A stretch of 64,000 bases of DNA from assembly GCA_963576735.1 (NCBI GenBank), contig OY755177.1, forward strand, positions 16,554,001 to 16,618,000, given 5' to 3'. The DNA comes from Bedellia somnulentella (Eukaryota; Arthropoda; Insecta; Lepidoptera; Bedelliidae). The translations under genes were made by a program, and so were the position numbers. Positions 12,123 to 23,617 of the stretch are shown here, in pieces (positions within the stretch are counted from its first letter, which is position 1; each line of letters starts with the position of its first letter). A model generated the notes under the pieces. The model saw nothing but the letters and a program-made list of their open reading frames with translations, did no database searches and was not told the DNA's origin.

Positions 12123-12503
12123 ATGTGATTGTGTGAGGAATGATGTGATTCGTGAAAGGTGTGGTGTAAAAGATGATATTGTAAGAAAGATGGAAAAAGG
12201 AATGTTGAGATGGTTTGGGCACATAGAGAGGATGAATGACAGTATATTGGTGAAAGAGATATATAGAGCCAATGTGGAAGGTAATGTTAGTAGAGGACGA
12301 CCTCGGAGGACACATTTGGATCAAATAGAAAATGTGCTCAAAAAGGCAGGTGTCCGCAGTATGAAGAATAAAAGAGCATGTATGAAAAGATTGATGGATG
12401 TAAACGAAGCCAGAGAGGTTTGCCAGAATCGTACAAAGTGGCGATCGATAGTCTCTGCCTACCCCAATGGGAACTAACGGCGTGAGAATATGTATGTATG
12501 TAA
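12123..12503 (+). mobile_element. RTE LINE 3' end, 5'-truncated
   Basis: Starts inside the C-terminal domain and ends in AACGGCGTGAGAATATG and a TATG tail running into a (TA)n tract. Confidence 0.88.
12133..12477 (+). pseudogene. RTE reverse transcriptase C-terminal fragment (114 aa)
   Basis: Open frame reading ...MLRWFGHIERMND, RGRPRRTHLDQIE and WRSIVSAYPNGN, the conserved tail of RTE-clade LINE proteins after the polymerase domain. The polymerase itself is missing through 5' truncation, so this is a dead fragment. It matches the longer minus-strand copy at 49910-50501 residue for residue over most of its length. Confidence 0.88.
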
Positions 12504-12505
12504 AT

Positions 12506-12570
<65 letters not shown>
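12503..12570. repeat. (TA)n microsatellite at LINE tail
   Basis: Long TA run, probably grown from the TATG tail of the preceding LINE. Its antisense gives a false Tyr/Ile run. Confidence 0.9.
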
Positions 12571-12571
<1 letters not shown>

Positions 12572-13511
12572 AACCACACATTATGAAAATATTAACTTTG
12601 AACTTGGCAATTAATAAAAACATATAACTACATGATTACTGTTTTCTTTACCCTTAGTAAAGCGCTCGTGACTTTGCTGGTAAACCGCTAAGTAGAAGCG
12701 GTGGTACTTCATTTCCAACTGACGTATTTTTCAACTTTAATTGGATTGCTATGTCGGGATCAACTTCATCAAAACTAAAACTTCCCCAACGGAGCAATGA
12801 ACAAATTTAATACCCATTACGGAACATGCCTCAATATTTTGTCGTACAACGAAAATGTAAAGATTGATGAGTTTGAATATTATTTAACGTTCAATCTACA
12901 CAGAAATATTCTTAAATATAAAGTTATAAAATATTTGGCATTCGCCGTAAATGATATCTCCCTAATTGTTACGAAGTCTACAAAACTTAACTTTATTAGC
13001 GGAAAGTTCTCCTGATACTATATTATATTATTTACTTTATGAAGTACTTTAGTGTAGGTGTGTGACTTTTAGTCTGCAAAAAGTCTGTCATAACAACTAC
13101 AAGAGTTTGTAAGAGTTTATATTCAACAAAACATATCAAAAATAAATATATTATGAATATTTATAGCTGCTGCTTGCCATTTTCTATTATAACATTGTAT
13201 AATTCCTATTGATTTTGGGTCAGCCCACGTTGTCTCCATAACACGCGTGAGTTTTTGACTAACTGTTCTAATACTACAAAAAATGTGGATACAATTACCC
13301 CGGCCTTCAAGAAGAATTAATTTACTTACCATCTGATGCTAAGTGACGGAAATCTTATAAGTTTCTCAGAGAAATTTCACTAAACTAAATTTCTATTAGT
13401 TGTATGACTATTTTTGTATTAATTTTTAATGTCTGTGTGTCTGTGCGTTCCAATACTTATTCTTCTAGCAAGTTTATGTTGTTATGATCACTCTCTTCAA
13501 CTATGGGATTG
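12571..13511. other. unassigned sequence
   Basis: No supported gene or repeat. Short frames of about 70 codons at 12797 and 13123 look non-coding. Confidence 0.5.
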
Positions 13512-13520
13512 AAATTATTT

Positions 13521-13769
13521 GTACATACATACATATACTCACGGCTATATATCCCTAGAAGGGGTAGCCAGACCTAAGGAACTAGAAATTCCTCAGCCAC
13601 CTTTGGAAAATTGAGAAGGGTAAAAGATGGTTAAATAAAGGTTGTTGGTGATGGGTCTCCAACCGCATCGCCCAAAAATATTTTAAAAGCCCCAATATTG
13701 TTAGTCGCCTCTTACGTACACCCACCGGAAGAAATGGGGTAGTGCTATTCTAAGCCGACACTACACAGC
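13521..13769 (-). repeat. SINE-A copy with 9-bp TSD
   Basis: AAATTATTT at 13512-13520 and again at 13770-13778. Full length. Confidence 0.92.
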
Positions 13770-13899
13770 AAATTATTTATGTTTTGACTTTACATTTTTA
13801 ATTAAAATAGTTTTTCACGAAGTCTGTATTCAGAGTAATTTGTTTTTGTCATATGTCTTTGTATTGTCTATCTATACTAATAATAATAATAATAATAAT

Positions 13900-15935
13900 A
13901 TGTGATCTCTGGAGCTCAGAACGGATGTAGGGGCGGTAGTCGCGGTAGCAAGGAGCTGCTCCTCATCGACGCGGTCGTAGGCCAACTGGTCAAACGCAAC
14001 CGTCGGAATTTCTCCGCTGGCTGGATAGACTACAGGAAGGCGTTCGATTCGGTACCTCATACATGGCTCATGAGGGTCCTCGAGCTGTACAAAATTGATA
14101 GTACAGTTCGACACTTCCTCGGGCAGTGTATGGGGTGCTGGAGAACGATCCTGAGTTTAGACGGTCAGCGGATGACGGACGCGGATGACCAAATTGATAT
14201 AAGGCGAGGGATTTTCCAGGGCGATTGCCTGAGGCCAGTTTGGTTTTGCTTGGCCTTGAATCCTCTAAGCACACTCTTGGAGAATTTGGGGACGGGCTTT
14301 CAGTTTCGGAGAGGCGGACCACGCTTGCCTCATCTCCTTTACATGGATGGCTTTACGCCCCCACGGCTGACAGATTGGCGGAGCTACTGACGATCACCAA
14401 CGATTTCAGTGGTTCCGTCAAGATGGAGCTCGGGGTCGATAAGTGTGCGGTCATTCATGTTGAGAAGGGGCATGTCGTGCACTCTGATGGTGTCGATGTC
14501 GGCATCAATCATTTGAGGGCACTCTCCGAGGCTGAAACATACCGGTATCTGGGCATGTCACAAACCATCGGTGTGAAGGTGGCAGTCGTGAAACAGGGTG
14601 TTTGCGAGGAGTTTTATGAACGCCTGAAAAGTGTGCTTAATAGCTACTTGTCAGGCGTTAATAAGATCCGAGCCATTAACTCCTGGGTAATGCCTGTACT
14701 GATGTATACGTTTGGCGTGCTCAGATGGACTCAGTCCGAACTAGACGCTCTGGACAGACGAGTCCGCACGACGATGACCTCTCATCGAATGCATCATCCG
14801 AGATCGTCGGTTATGAGATTGTATATCCCGCGGAAGTGTGGTGGTCGAGGCCTATTGAGTGCCAAAACCATGCACAACCGCGAGGTATGCAACCTCAGAA
14901 ACTATTTTTTGACGATGACGGATGATAGTATTCGGGGAGAGGTGGTCGCTAGTGATAAAGGACTGACTCCCTTATCGTTGGCCTCACAGGATTGGCGAAC
15001 CCCGGACATTAGCACCTCTGATCTGGAGTCCGTATGGAAAGAGAAGGAGCTGCACCGGAGGTTTTACAAGGTACTTCACGAACCTTTCGTGGACCGTAAA
15101 GCCTCCCTGCATTGGCTGCGTTTCGGGGACCTCTTTGGGGAAACCGAAGGTATTGTCTGTGCAATACAAGACCAGGTTATCAAGACGCGGAACTATCGGA
15201 AATACATCCTAAAAGACGGTACCACAGACATCTGTCGAGCATGTGGCCGTCCCGGATAGTCACTTAGGCATGTTATTTCCGGTTGTTCGGCCCTTGCTAA
15301 CACTGAGTACTTGCACAGACACAACCAAGCAGCCAAAATCCTGCATCAGGAGCTCGCTCTGAAATACGGACTCTTGCAACAGAGACTGCCGTATTACAAG
15401 TATCTGCCGGAGCCAATCCTAGAAAACGACCGTGCCAAAATCTATTGGAACCGATCCGTTATCACGGACAGGACTATTCTAGCGAATAAGCCTGATATCG
15501 TGGTATGGGATCGGTCGCAGTCGAGGGTATTTCTCAGTGGATGTCACTATCCCTCATGACGAGGGTCTCGTGAAAGCCGAAACCGAGAAGCGTCGGAAAT
15601 ATCTCGATCTGGCTCACGAGATCACCGACATGTGGGGTGTGACTTCGACAGAAATAATCCCAATTGTTTTGTCCGCGAACGGGTTAATTCCAACCAGCCT
15701 CGCGACCAACTTGAGGCGGTTGGATTTCTGTGGCGTGTCGGTTCCAGCACAGATGCAGAAAGCGGTGCTGCTCGATACGGCTCGGATCGTCCGTCGGTTC
15801 TTGAACCTGACTCCCTGACCCTGACCGACTGTGCTCTTGTCGGGGAGTACCGCCTCTCCCATTTTAAATTTATATTTTCTTTTTCGGCCATGGGAGAGGC
15901 GAGGAACTAAAAGTCATACCCAAAATAATAATAAT
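13900..15935 (+). mobile_element. R4/Dong-like LINE with restriction-like endonuclease, inserted in Helitron 5' end
   Basis: 5'-truncated non-LTR element flanked on both sides by (AAT)n. Its protein has the domain order of the early-branching LINEs: reverse transcriptase, CCHC, then a PD-(D/E)XK nuclease. The R4/Dong assignment rests on this architecture, the DYRKAFDSVPH motif and the TAA-rich site. The 3' UTR has a perfect 12-bp hairpin (15851-15862 with 15890-15901). Confidence 0.72.
13902..15818 (+). pseudogene. R4/Dong-like reverse transcriptase-endonuclease, broken
   Basis: The reading passes through 13902-14330, then another frame to 15259, then past a TAG stop to 15556, then a third frame to 15818. 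RT motif A is WIDYRKAFDSVPH and motif B GIFQGDCLRPVWF. Motif C reads LLYMDG, so the second catalytic Asp of the YMDD box is lost exactly where the frame shifts (about 14345). The zinc finger (CRAC...H....C) is cut by an in-frame TAG at 15258-15260. The C-terminal nuclease shows KPDIVVWDR, then DVTIP after a frameshift near 15540, then KAETEKRRKYLDL. Original function: target cutting and reverse transcription. This copy is inactive. Confidence 0.82.
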
Positions 15936-16545
15936 AATATAATATTATAAAGAGGAAAGGTTTGATTTTTTGTTTGTTTGTTTGTTTGAATTGAATAGGC
16001 TCCAAAACTACTGGACGGATTTGAAAAATTCTTTCACTGTTTTAATGCTACACTATTCCCGAGTGACATAAGCTATATTTCATTTTCAAAAAAATTAGGG
16101 ATCCTTACTTAAACTTCGAAAATGTAACCCAAGGTGTTAAAGAAATACCAAAAGAAGTCCTTACATCGCGTGCGCTGCGAAAACTATTGACAATAGAATA
16201 AAATTATGTACTACAATTTTATAGAACACATCATTATCTAAAAAAAAAATGCTCCGACAGCATGTCTCTAACTATTATAGTTACCTCACAACAAGCGTCA
16301 TTATATAAAATTATTTAAAAATTAAATTAAAATCCTGCTTTAGAAAAGGCTCTTTATTTATACTTATCTTATCCTTATTAAAAACGTATATATTATTTCA
16401 GACTACTTTAATAACCTTATATTACTTTTTGAATTATTCGTTTCGAACATTCCATTCGAAAGTTATCTCGAATTAAAAAAATAGATAAAACTCCGCTCGA
16501 TTAGCTATGCATAGGAAGTTGTTGCAGGCGTCACGAAGGGGTACA

Positions 16546-16904
16546 GGAGGCTGCTTATCAAAGAGTTAAAGCAAAATTTAACTGTAGCGACTATTATCAC
16601 TGGCCCCGCAGCCGGTCAATTAGCTCATATACCGAGGATACCGATCGCGATGATCCCAACTGATCTGCCAATTCCATTTAAACGGCTACAATTTCCGGTT
16701 AAAACATCTTTTGCTTTAACAATTAATAAGTCCCAAGGCCAAACCTTCAAATTAGTAGGGATTGACCTGCGAAAGAATTGTTTTACTCACGGTCAACTGT
16801 ACGTTGGCCTGTCGCGGGTGGGAGCTCCTGAACATCAATTTATTTTGCTGCCCCAAAATACAACAACGTCAAATATTGTTTACAGGGAAGCTCTAACTCT
16901 ATAA
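16546..16904 (+). pseudogene. Helitron Pif1-type helicase C-terminal remnant
   Basis: Open reading of about 120 codons to the TAA after EALTL. It carries FALTINKSQGQTF (SF1B helicase motif V region) and FTHGQLYVGLSRV (motif VI), preceded by IPRIP typical of Helitron Rep/helicase C-termini. The upstream helicase motifs and Rep nuclease are gone. It lies in the same Helitron as the CTAG terminus, 450 bp downstream. Confidence 0.88.
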
Positions 16905-16994
16905 ATTTAATGGCTTTTGATGTAATTACTCATTATGAAAAATAAAAAAAATTAAAAAATGTACCTAAATATAAATACAACAAAATATAACATA

Positions 16995-17235
16995 CATACA
17001 TACATATACTCACGGCTATAAATCCCTAGAAGGGGTAGCCAGAGCTAAGGAATCTGAAATTCCTCAGCCACTTTTGGAAGTTGTGTGGGGAAAAGATGGT
17101 GAAATAAAGGTTGTTGGTGATGGGTCACCAACCGCATCGCCCAAAAATTCCTCAAAAGCCCCAAAACCGTTAGTCGCCTCTTACGTACACCCACCGGAAG
17201 AAATGGGATATGCTATTCTAAGCCGAAACAGCAAA
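16995..17235 (-). repeat. SINE-A inside Helitron, 13-bp TSD
   Basis: AAAATATAACATA at 16982-16994 and 17236-17248 flank the copy. It therefore post-dates the Helitron. Confidence 0.93.
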
Positions 17236-17354
17236 AAAATATAACATAGCTTAAAACTTAAAAAAAATATATTAAAATAATAATACATGTAATAAAATTA
17301 AAATAAAATGTTAATGATAATTTATGCCCGAGCGAAGCCGGGACGGGCTGCTAG

Positions 17355-18171
17355 TAAATAATATATAAGTTATCAAATATCAGCATTGTGAAGGCATTTC
17401 TAACCATTATTTGCATAACAAAACTGAGCAAACAGTCCACTCTATCGAAGAAATAATATATCACTGACTATTCAAATACGGCACTTCTACTCTGGATTTA
17501 TATATGCTTCTTATCAGTAATGTATTTTATCTCTAATATAAATTCGACCCACAAGGAAACTGGAAATCATTATCTCTGATTAGTTTAATTATTATAATAT
17601 CATACATAGATATATAATATAATATAATGGGTGTTACATACATTATAAGTATACATTTTAAACTATAAATTAGCTCCATAAAATACAAATAAAAATGTAC
17701 ATTACATAATTAAAAAATATATAGTAAAAGGTTAGATTTATCGAGGTATCATACACTTGAATTTATATACTCGTATCATAAAAGAGCATTAATATTTATG
17801 TGCATAGATCAAATTAGAAATAATTGCCAGGATTGTACAAAGAGGCGCTGGATAAACTCCGTTTACCTACAAATTTGCCAGTTATAGCGTAAGACAATGA
17901 AATATTCAAGTAAATGTAGTAAAATATAAGAAAGCAGTCTTTCTAAGTAGTCAGCAAAACAGTTTGCTCTCCTAACTGGAAAGTTGAAGTGGGTCTGGTA
18001 TTACAGAGTGCTCGGTAACACGATATTTGCTTTTTGTAAGACTTTTCTGATGTTTTCATCATTCGTCAACCCGAGTGCGTCTCAACAATTCTATTTCAAT
18101 AAACCGCGACATACGAGTACTGGAGATGTTATTAAAATGCTACGTTTTGAAGACGAAATTTTATGTATTTT
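17355..18171. other. unassigned AT-rich sequence
   Basis: No gene or repeat recognised. Confidence 0.5.
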
Positions 18172-18410
18172 ATACATACATATACTCATGGCTATTAATC
18201 CCTAAAAGGGTAGCCAGTCCCTCAGAATAATATTTTTTAGTCGCTTTTGGATGTTGAGAGAGGAAAGGATTGTAAAATCAAGCTTCGTAGTGATGAGTCT
18301 CCAACCACATCATTCAAAAATTGCCTAAAAATCCCCAAAAATCTTAGAGGTCTTTTACGATCACCCAAGGACAGAAATGGGGTAGTGTTATTCTAAGCTG
18401 ATACTACACG
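18172..18410 (-). repeat. SINE-A, diverged
   Basis: Tail 'acatacatatactcatggct' through head 'gctgatactacacg'; many substitutions. Confidence 0.75.
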
Positions 18411-18496
18411 TCTATTTTAATTTTATCGTATTATAATACTTCGATCGAGTAGTACATGGCTGTCAGTAAAAGATAATAAGAAATCGTTGTAACAAA

Positions 18497-18740
18497 GCTG
18501 TGCAGTTTCGGCTTAGAATAGCACTACCCCATTTCTTCCGGTGGGTGTACGTAAGAGGCGACTAACGGTATTGGGGCTTGTAAGGGATTTTTGGGCGATG
18601 AGGTTGGAAACCCATCACCAACAACCTTTATTTTACCATCTTTTCCCATTTAACTTTCCAAAAGTGGCTGAGGAATTTTTAATTCCTTAGCTCTGGCTAC
18701 CCCTTCTAGGGATTTATAGCTGTGAGCATATGTATGTATG
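18497..18740 (+). repeat. SINE-A copy, near full length
   Basis: Head 'gctgtgcagtttcggctta', tail 'gtgagcatatgtatgtatg'. No clear TSD. Confidence 0.9.
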
Positions 18741-18762
18741 TTTTAGATGATAATATTTAATA

Positions 18763-18850
18763 CGGCTACGGTGGCTGGAAATTCATCACCAAGGATAATT
18801 TAGTTAACTATATTTTCCCCTCTTTTCCAACAGTGGTGGAGGAAATTTCG
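18763..18850 (+). repeat. possible degenerate SINE-A middle
   Basis: Shares 'catcacca' and 'ccaacagtggtggaggaaat' with SINE-A only; weak. Confidence 0.3.
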
Positions 18851-18952
18851 ATTTTTTATACTGTGGTTATATCTTTTATTGCTTTGGTAGGGATTGATTC
18901 ATGTTTAAAAAAGACGGATAATAACTGCGTAAAACAATACACGCTTTATGTA

Positions 18953-19055
18953 TGATGTAAGTGAAGCCAGAGAGGTTTTCCAGGATCGTTCAGAGTGGCT
19001 ATCGATAGTTTCTGCCTACCCCAATGGGAACTAATGGCGTGAGTATATGTATGTG
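18953..19055 (+). mobile_element. RTE LINE 3' tail fragment
   Basis: Encodes the EARE-CQDR-WLSIVSAYPNGN end in diverged form and finishes with ATGGCGTGAGTATATG. Confidence 0.75.
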
Positions 19056-19635
19056 CTTATGTACTGTCAGTCAAACTGCAAAAATACACCTGAGTAGGTG
19101 TTCCGGAGCTGAAAACTGAGAAGTAATTACTTAAACCTGCCAAACAAGTGTAAACTCCTTAACAGTAATGCTTTTCAAATTTACTTTTCAATGTTCATCT
19201 GTCATGTATAACCCATTCGAAGAACAATTTTGTATGTTTAGAGTTTCTTACTTAAAAGTTGATTCCAGTTCGTGGAAATTGTATAATTTGTAACATTCAT
19301 GTTCGAACTTGTTAGTACATACGCCACGAAATCCTTCTTTGTAAATTAATAATAAAAACATTACCGTCTGGGTCTTAGTAAATATTCACTTAGTTACATA
19401 AGTGAAGTTTGGAAGTACTCTTTAAAATTATGTGTATATTAATTATGAACATAAACTCACAAAAACTTTAAAGGTCTCTAGGTACCAAGTACATACTTTC
19501 AACGGAGACAGTACCTGTGGATTCCCTGTTAAACTAATGTATACTTAATGGTCTTAGCTATTATGCATCTGTGTTGGCCGCCTTAGTAGACTATTTGAAT
19601 ACATAATAATTTATTCAGACTTAGTTTTGTCAGCT
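19056..19635. other. unassigned sequence
   Basis: Nothing recognised. Confidence 0.5.
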
Positions 19636-19639
19636 GGTA

Positions 19640-19745
19640 TGTAGAGTTTTCCCTCTTTGCCCGGACCGTGCTTTCACATGATAAAGGCAGGCCTGTAACC
19701 GTTTTGTAAGATTGTATTTACACATGACCTAAGTGCATGTGACGA
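19640..19745 (-). repeat. old SINE-B body fragment
   Basis: Shares 'aaaggcaggcctgtaaccgt' and 'tttgtaagattgtatt' with the SINE-B middle. Confidence 0.5.
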
Positions 19746-19995
19746 CAAATATATTATTCTATTCAGTGTCATAAGTGTTATAATATAATATTCATAATAT
19801 TTTTGAAGGCCTTCCTCAGAAATTGAACCCAGACTTCTTTAGACAAGAGATAGTGTTTTCATCTAAACTTCGTTGTTGCCGAGGCTATCACTTAAACAAT
19901 ACACTTTTAAAAGTCAGAGATAACAAGATTACTCGTAAATTCTGTTTCGCTACAGTTTATTCAAAAGTAAGAATGATGATATAATAAATCAATCT
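19746..19995. other. unassigned sequence
   Basis: Nothing recognised. Confidence 0.5.
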
Positions 19996-20237
19996 GATGT
20001 GTAGTGTCGGCTACTACTACTATCCCATTTCTTCCGGTGGGTGTTTGTAAGAGGCGACTAACGGTATTGGGGCTTTTAAGGGTTTATTGGGCGATGCGGT
20101 TGGAGACCCATCACCAAAATCCTTTATTTTGCTATCTTTTCCCCACGCAACTTTCCAAAAGTGGCTGAGGAATTTCTAGTTCTTTAGCTCTGGCTACCCC
20201 TTCTAGGGATTTATAGCCGTGAGTATATGTATGTATG
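19996..20237 (+). repeat. SINE-A copy, near full length
   Basis: Head altered to GTGTCGGCTACTACTACTAT; body and tail normal. Confidence 0.9.
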
Positions 20238-20477
20238 ATAAATAATGATAATGATTATTCCCTCTCACTCAACCAATTTCTATGGCTCCTCCTTCACAGT
20301 GCAGGCTGTTCGATTGTTGAACGCACTTTCGGTAGAGATTCGTCAGGCTAAATCCCAATCTATTTTCATGGTTATGGTAAAAAATACTACCTCACTGAAA
20401 CGCTATAATACTGTTGCAAATAAAAAAATATATATAGAGTGTATAAATAAACAAAACATATACTCACAGCTATAAAT

Positions 20478-20674
20478 ATAATTCGGAGGTAGGAAACGCA
20501 AACACTACTTGAACGTGTAAAAAAGAAACAAAGGATAGAGAAATTTCGCGCTGGATGCCAACTGACACTGTAGCTCAGTTGGCAGAGCGACGGGGGCGTA
20601 TACCCGAAGGTCGCGGGTTCGAACCCCGCCAGTGTCGAAATTTTTCTTTCCTTTAATAACATCTTTTATTTATG
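20478..20674 (+). mobile_element. tRNA-containing retroposon (FB-tRNA), one-armed copy, 10-bp TSD
   Basis: Insert of 197 bp flanked by AGCTATAAAT (20468-20477, 20675-20684) within a SINE-A. It has about 86 bp of leader, a tRNA-like segment (20564-20637), then TTTTTCTTTCCTTTAATAAC and end CTTTTATTTATG. The same end adjoins the TSD of the copy at 33006. Confidence 0.88.
20564..20637 (+). pseudogene. tRNA-like sequence in retroposon
   Basis: Acceptor GACACTG/CAGTGTC, D-arm GCTC-AGTTGGCA-GAGC and T-arm GCGGG-TTCGAAC-CCCGC are perfect. The anticodon stem has only CGGG/CCCG around an 8-base loop (GGCGTATA) without U33, so no normal anticodon can be assigned. It is identical to the two at 33089 and 33324. 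Confidence 0.75.
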
Positions 20675-20915
20675 AGCTATAAATCCCTAGAAGGGGTAGC
20701 CAGAGCTCACGAATTAGAAAATCCTCAGGCATTTTTGTAAAATTTAATTTTAAAAATTGAATGGGGAAAAGATGGTAAAGTAAAGGTTGTTTGTGATGGG
20801 TCTCCAACCGCATCGCCCAAACATTCCTTAAAAGCCCCAACACCGTTTAGTCGCCTCTTACGTACACCCATCGGTAGAAACGGGGTAGTGCTATTCTAAG
20901 CTGACACTACACGGC

Positions 20916-21617
20916 AACAATATATGTATAAATTATAATATTGATATGTATTATTAGTATTAATTTATTGTACCATATGTATGTATATGTTTGTTAATAG
21001 TTAATCATTTTTTTTAATAACTAGAACATCATTATGTATTTATTGCATACAGAATGTCCCAGGACGCGACGTCAAGCCGGCGCCGGGTGGTAGGCCACAT
21101 TATATCAGTTTCACCATGTTGTTGGACATCTATCTGACATGACTTTAATTTATTAACCTCTCCATTCAAAGGTTGTCTGGAAGAGATAGCTTCGCTTATC
21201 GCTTTTAGTGATAAGACCGCCAATTGTATTTTTGTTATTTAATTCTGTGTATTTGTAAATGTTTCTCCTTTTTAATGCGCACTAAAGAGTTTTCTACTCT
21301 ATTCTATAATATTTCCCTGAGAGGTAACGATACCCAAAAAAAGTACGATCCTTACTAGGCTATCAAAAAGCTAACTAAACACTCTACACATATCTCTAAA
21401 TACTGAATACATACATACATATATATGTATGTATTCAGTTTCTCACTCACGCCATTAGTTTCCATTGCGGTAGGCATGAGCATATGCACGTATTTATTAT
21501 TCATACATTTTTTGAAATCTACGAAAATTTAAGACTGAACAAGTTATTAATTTTATTTTACCACCACAATGAACGAACACGTCTTACACTAGAATAAGGA
21601 CTGGACCTCTTTTAGTC
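20916..21617. other. mostly unassigned; RTE tail remnant at 21419-21478
   Basis: 'tcacgccattagtttccatt' and 'cggtaggcatgag' at 21440-21478 are a short RTE 3' end (minus). ACTGAATACATACATA at 21403 and TATGTATGTATTCAGT at 21425 form a palindrome of two tail repeats. The rest is unrecognised. Confidence 0.55.
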
Positions 21618-21629
21618 AGGCTCCTTAGA

Positions 21630-21871
21630 CATACATACATTCATATACTCACGGCTATAATTCCCTAGAAGGGGTAGCCAGAGCTAAAGAATTATAAATT
21701 CCTCAGCCACTTTTGGAAGTTGAGTGGGGAAAAGATGGTAAAATAAAGGATTTTGGTGATGGGTCTCCAACCGCAACGCCCAAAAATCCAATAAAAAGCC
21801 CCAATACCCATAGTCACCTCTTACGACACCCGTGGGTAGAAAGGGGTAGCGACATTCTAAGCCGGCACTAC
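21630..21871 (-). repeat. SINE-A copy with 12-bp TSD
   Basis: AGGCTCCTTAGA at 21618-21629 and 21872-21883. Confidence 0.93.
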
Positions 21872-21883
21872 AGGCTCCTTAGA

Positions 21884-22325
21884 ACAAATGATATTATGAT
21901 ATTAAATAAAAAAAAACAAATGAAATTGAAAAAAACCCATTCTATCCAGTCCAGTTTTAATGCAAACTAATAAAATCCCAACAAATATCAATGAAAGCAA
22001 TGTAACCGCAAAGAACATCGTCAATTTGGCTCGGAATCACGCAATTCGTCTCCATTATGCACTTGGAAAGAGGAAATATTAAGCTTTAATTAAAGCAAGT
22101 CCGCGACTAAACAAAATTCTGGAACGGCGTATCACAAGGTCTTGCAGCTTTGTGGTGTAATTAATAGGATTTCGTTTGGGCCCGCCAGCCAACTAATTTA
22201 CATCGGCTGTTAAACAATAACAGCGGCAGTAGCCGTTTATAGCTGAAAGTGCCAGAAAATAATATCCAACATTTTTAATACTTTCACGCGAATGAGTTTA
22301 ATTCATAATATACTTTCTAGCTTAG
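21884..22325. other. unassigned sequence
   Basis: Slightly GC-richer at 22170-22250; no coding signal. Confidence 0.5.
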
Positions 22326-22335
22326 AAACTGATGT

Positions 22336-22569
22336 ATGGCTTAGAATAGCACTACCCCATTTCTTCCGGTGGGTGTACGCAAGAGGCGACTAACGGTTTT
22401 GGGGTTTTTGAGGGATTTTTGGCCGATGCGGTTGGAGATCCATCACCAACAACCTTTATTTCACCATCTTTTCCCCACACAATCTCCAAAAGTGGCTGAG
22501 GAATTTCTGATTCCTTAGCTCTGGCTACCCCTTCTAGGGATTTATAGCCGTGAGTATATGTATGTATGT
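22336..22569 (+). repeat. SINE-A copy, 5'-truncated, 10-bp TSD
   Basis: AAACTGATGT at 22326-22335 and 22570-22579. It lacks the first about 15 bases of the head. Confidence 0.93.
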
Positions 22570-22579
22570 AAACTGATGT

Positions 22580-23614
22580 GTTAATAGGCTTATCATTTTG
22601 ATAGAAAAGTGTCGATAAACAAAATCGTACACTTTATTGAACACCTAAACAATACACGGACATATACAGAATGAATTGAGGTAAACAACAGGCGGACTTA
22701 ACGCTAGACTGCGATCTCTTCCAGTTTATGAGAGCAGAGATTGCGCATGAAAATTTGCAAAGAACGGCGCAGAAATAAAAGATATAGTTAATAGTCTATA
22801 TAGATAGTTACTCTTATTTTCGTAGTTCACTTTATGTATCCAAGTTGGGTTAGGAGAAAAGAGTTGTTTTATATTTATGGTTGTGACAAGTTTTAAACAA
22901 GTTGCCACTATTAAAGAAACGAGTATTTACTACAGTGGAAAATCTCTACGAATATTAATATTTCTTTTTAGCTTAATAAATCTAGACATACGTTAAGCGT
23001 TATTATATTTTTTAATAGATTTAATTAGACATAGGTTTTTTTTTGCACAAAAGTCTGATCCATTATGAATCAATATTTGTTAATGTATTGTTTATGTCGA
23101 TCACTACAGGATCATGTAGATAAAAATACAAATCTGATTTACATTACAAATTGCTAAAAAAAGATCCACTTATTAAATGAACATTCAGTATTACTTTTCA
23201 TTGTTATTATATTTTTATCAATCAAGTTTCTCTTAACATCTTCTGAATTTTGTTTCTGAAACATTCTTTATATTCAATTATCGAAGTTCAGTGACCTCGA
23301 TTCGTTCCAGCCATCAAATAGGACAAGACAAAAAAGTCATAACCTGATTTTACACTCACGTTCCTTTTGCAGTGTCCTCGCAAATTGAGATGAAATTCGT
23401 TAGAGAAGACAGAATGAACGATAAATTTTATATATTGAATTTACTTTATCCCTTGTAATAAGATTCCGTCGCGTTCCTTTCCAATTTGATCGTATAACAT
23501 TCAATTTACATGCTTTTGCTGCACATGTATCTTTTCTTTGTATAAGTATTTTTTGTGTAAAATAATAGAAACATAATTTTATTTGGGATACATGAAAATA
23601 GTAGTTGTATTGGA
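22580..23614. other. unassigned AT-rich sequence
   Basis: Nothing recognised. Confidence 0.5.
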
Positions 23615-23617
23615 TCA

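Larger units (their letters stand above)
13871..17354 (+). mobile_element. Helitron with helicase remnant, carrying nested insertions
   Basis: The 5' end TCTATACTAA (13871) follows an A. The rest of the 5' region resumes after the inserted LINE as ATATTATAAAGAGGAAAGG (from about 15938). The 3' end is a GC-rich block (GCCCGAGCGAAGCCGGGACG) and CTAG at 17351-17354, followed by T. This fits the Helitron pattern TC...CTRR inserted between A and T. It carries Pif1-type helicase remains (16546-16904), an R4-like LINE (about 13900-15935) and a SINE-A (16995-17235). Confidence 0.78.
20458..20915 (-). repeat. SINE-A copy split by a tRNA-containing retroposon
   Basis: The tail side (20458-20477) and body (20675-20915) are one SINE-A interrupted after its last about 20 bases. 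The break duplicates AGCTATAAAT. Confidence 0.92.

Noticed and set aside
12037..12579. 180-codon minus-strand frame with Tyr/Ile repeats
   Set aside because: Antisense of an RTE fragment, a TA microsatellite and a mariner TIR joined by chance.
20387..20662. Open frame containing STLAGFEPATFGYTPPSLC
   Set aside because: It is the antisense translation of the tRNA-like sequence and its flanks; the same peptide recurs at 33064 and 33234 for the same reason.
21032..21223. 63-codon minus-strand frame
   Set aside because: Looks like repeat-derived text I half recognise from moth sequences, but neither boundaries nor family could be supported.
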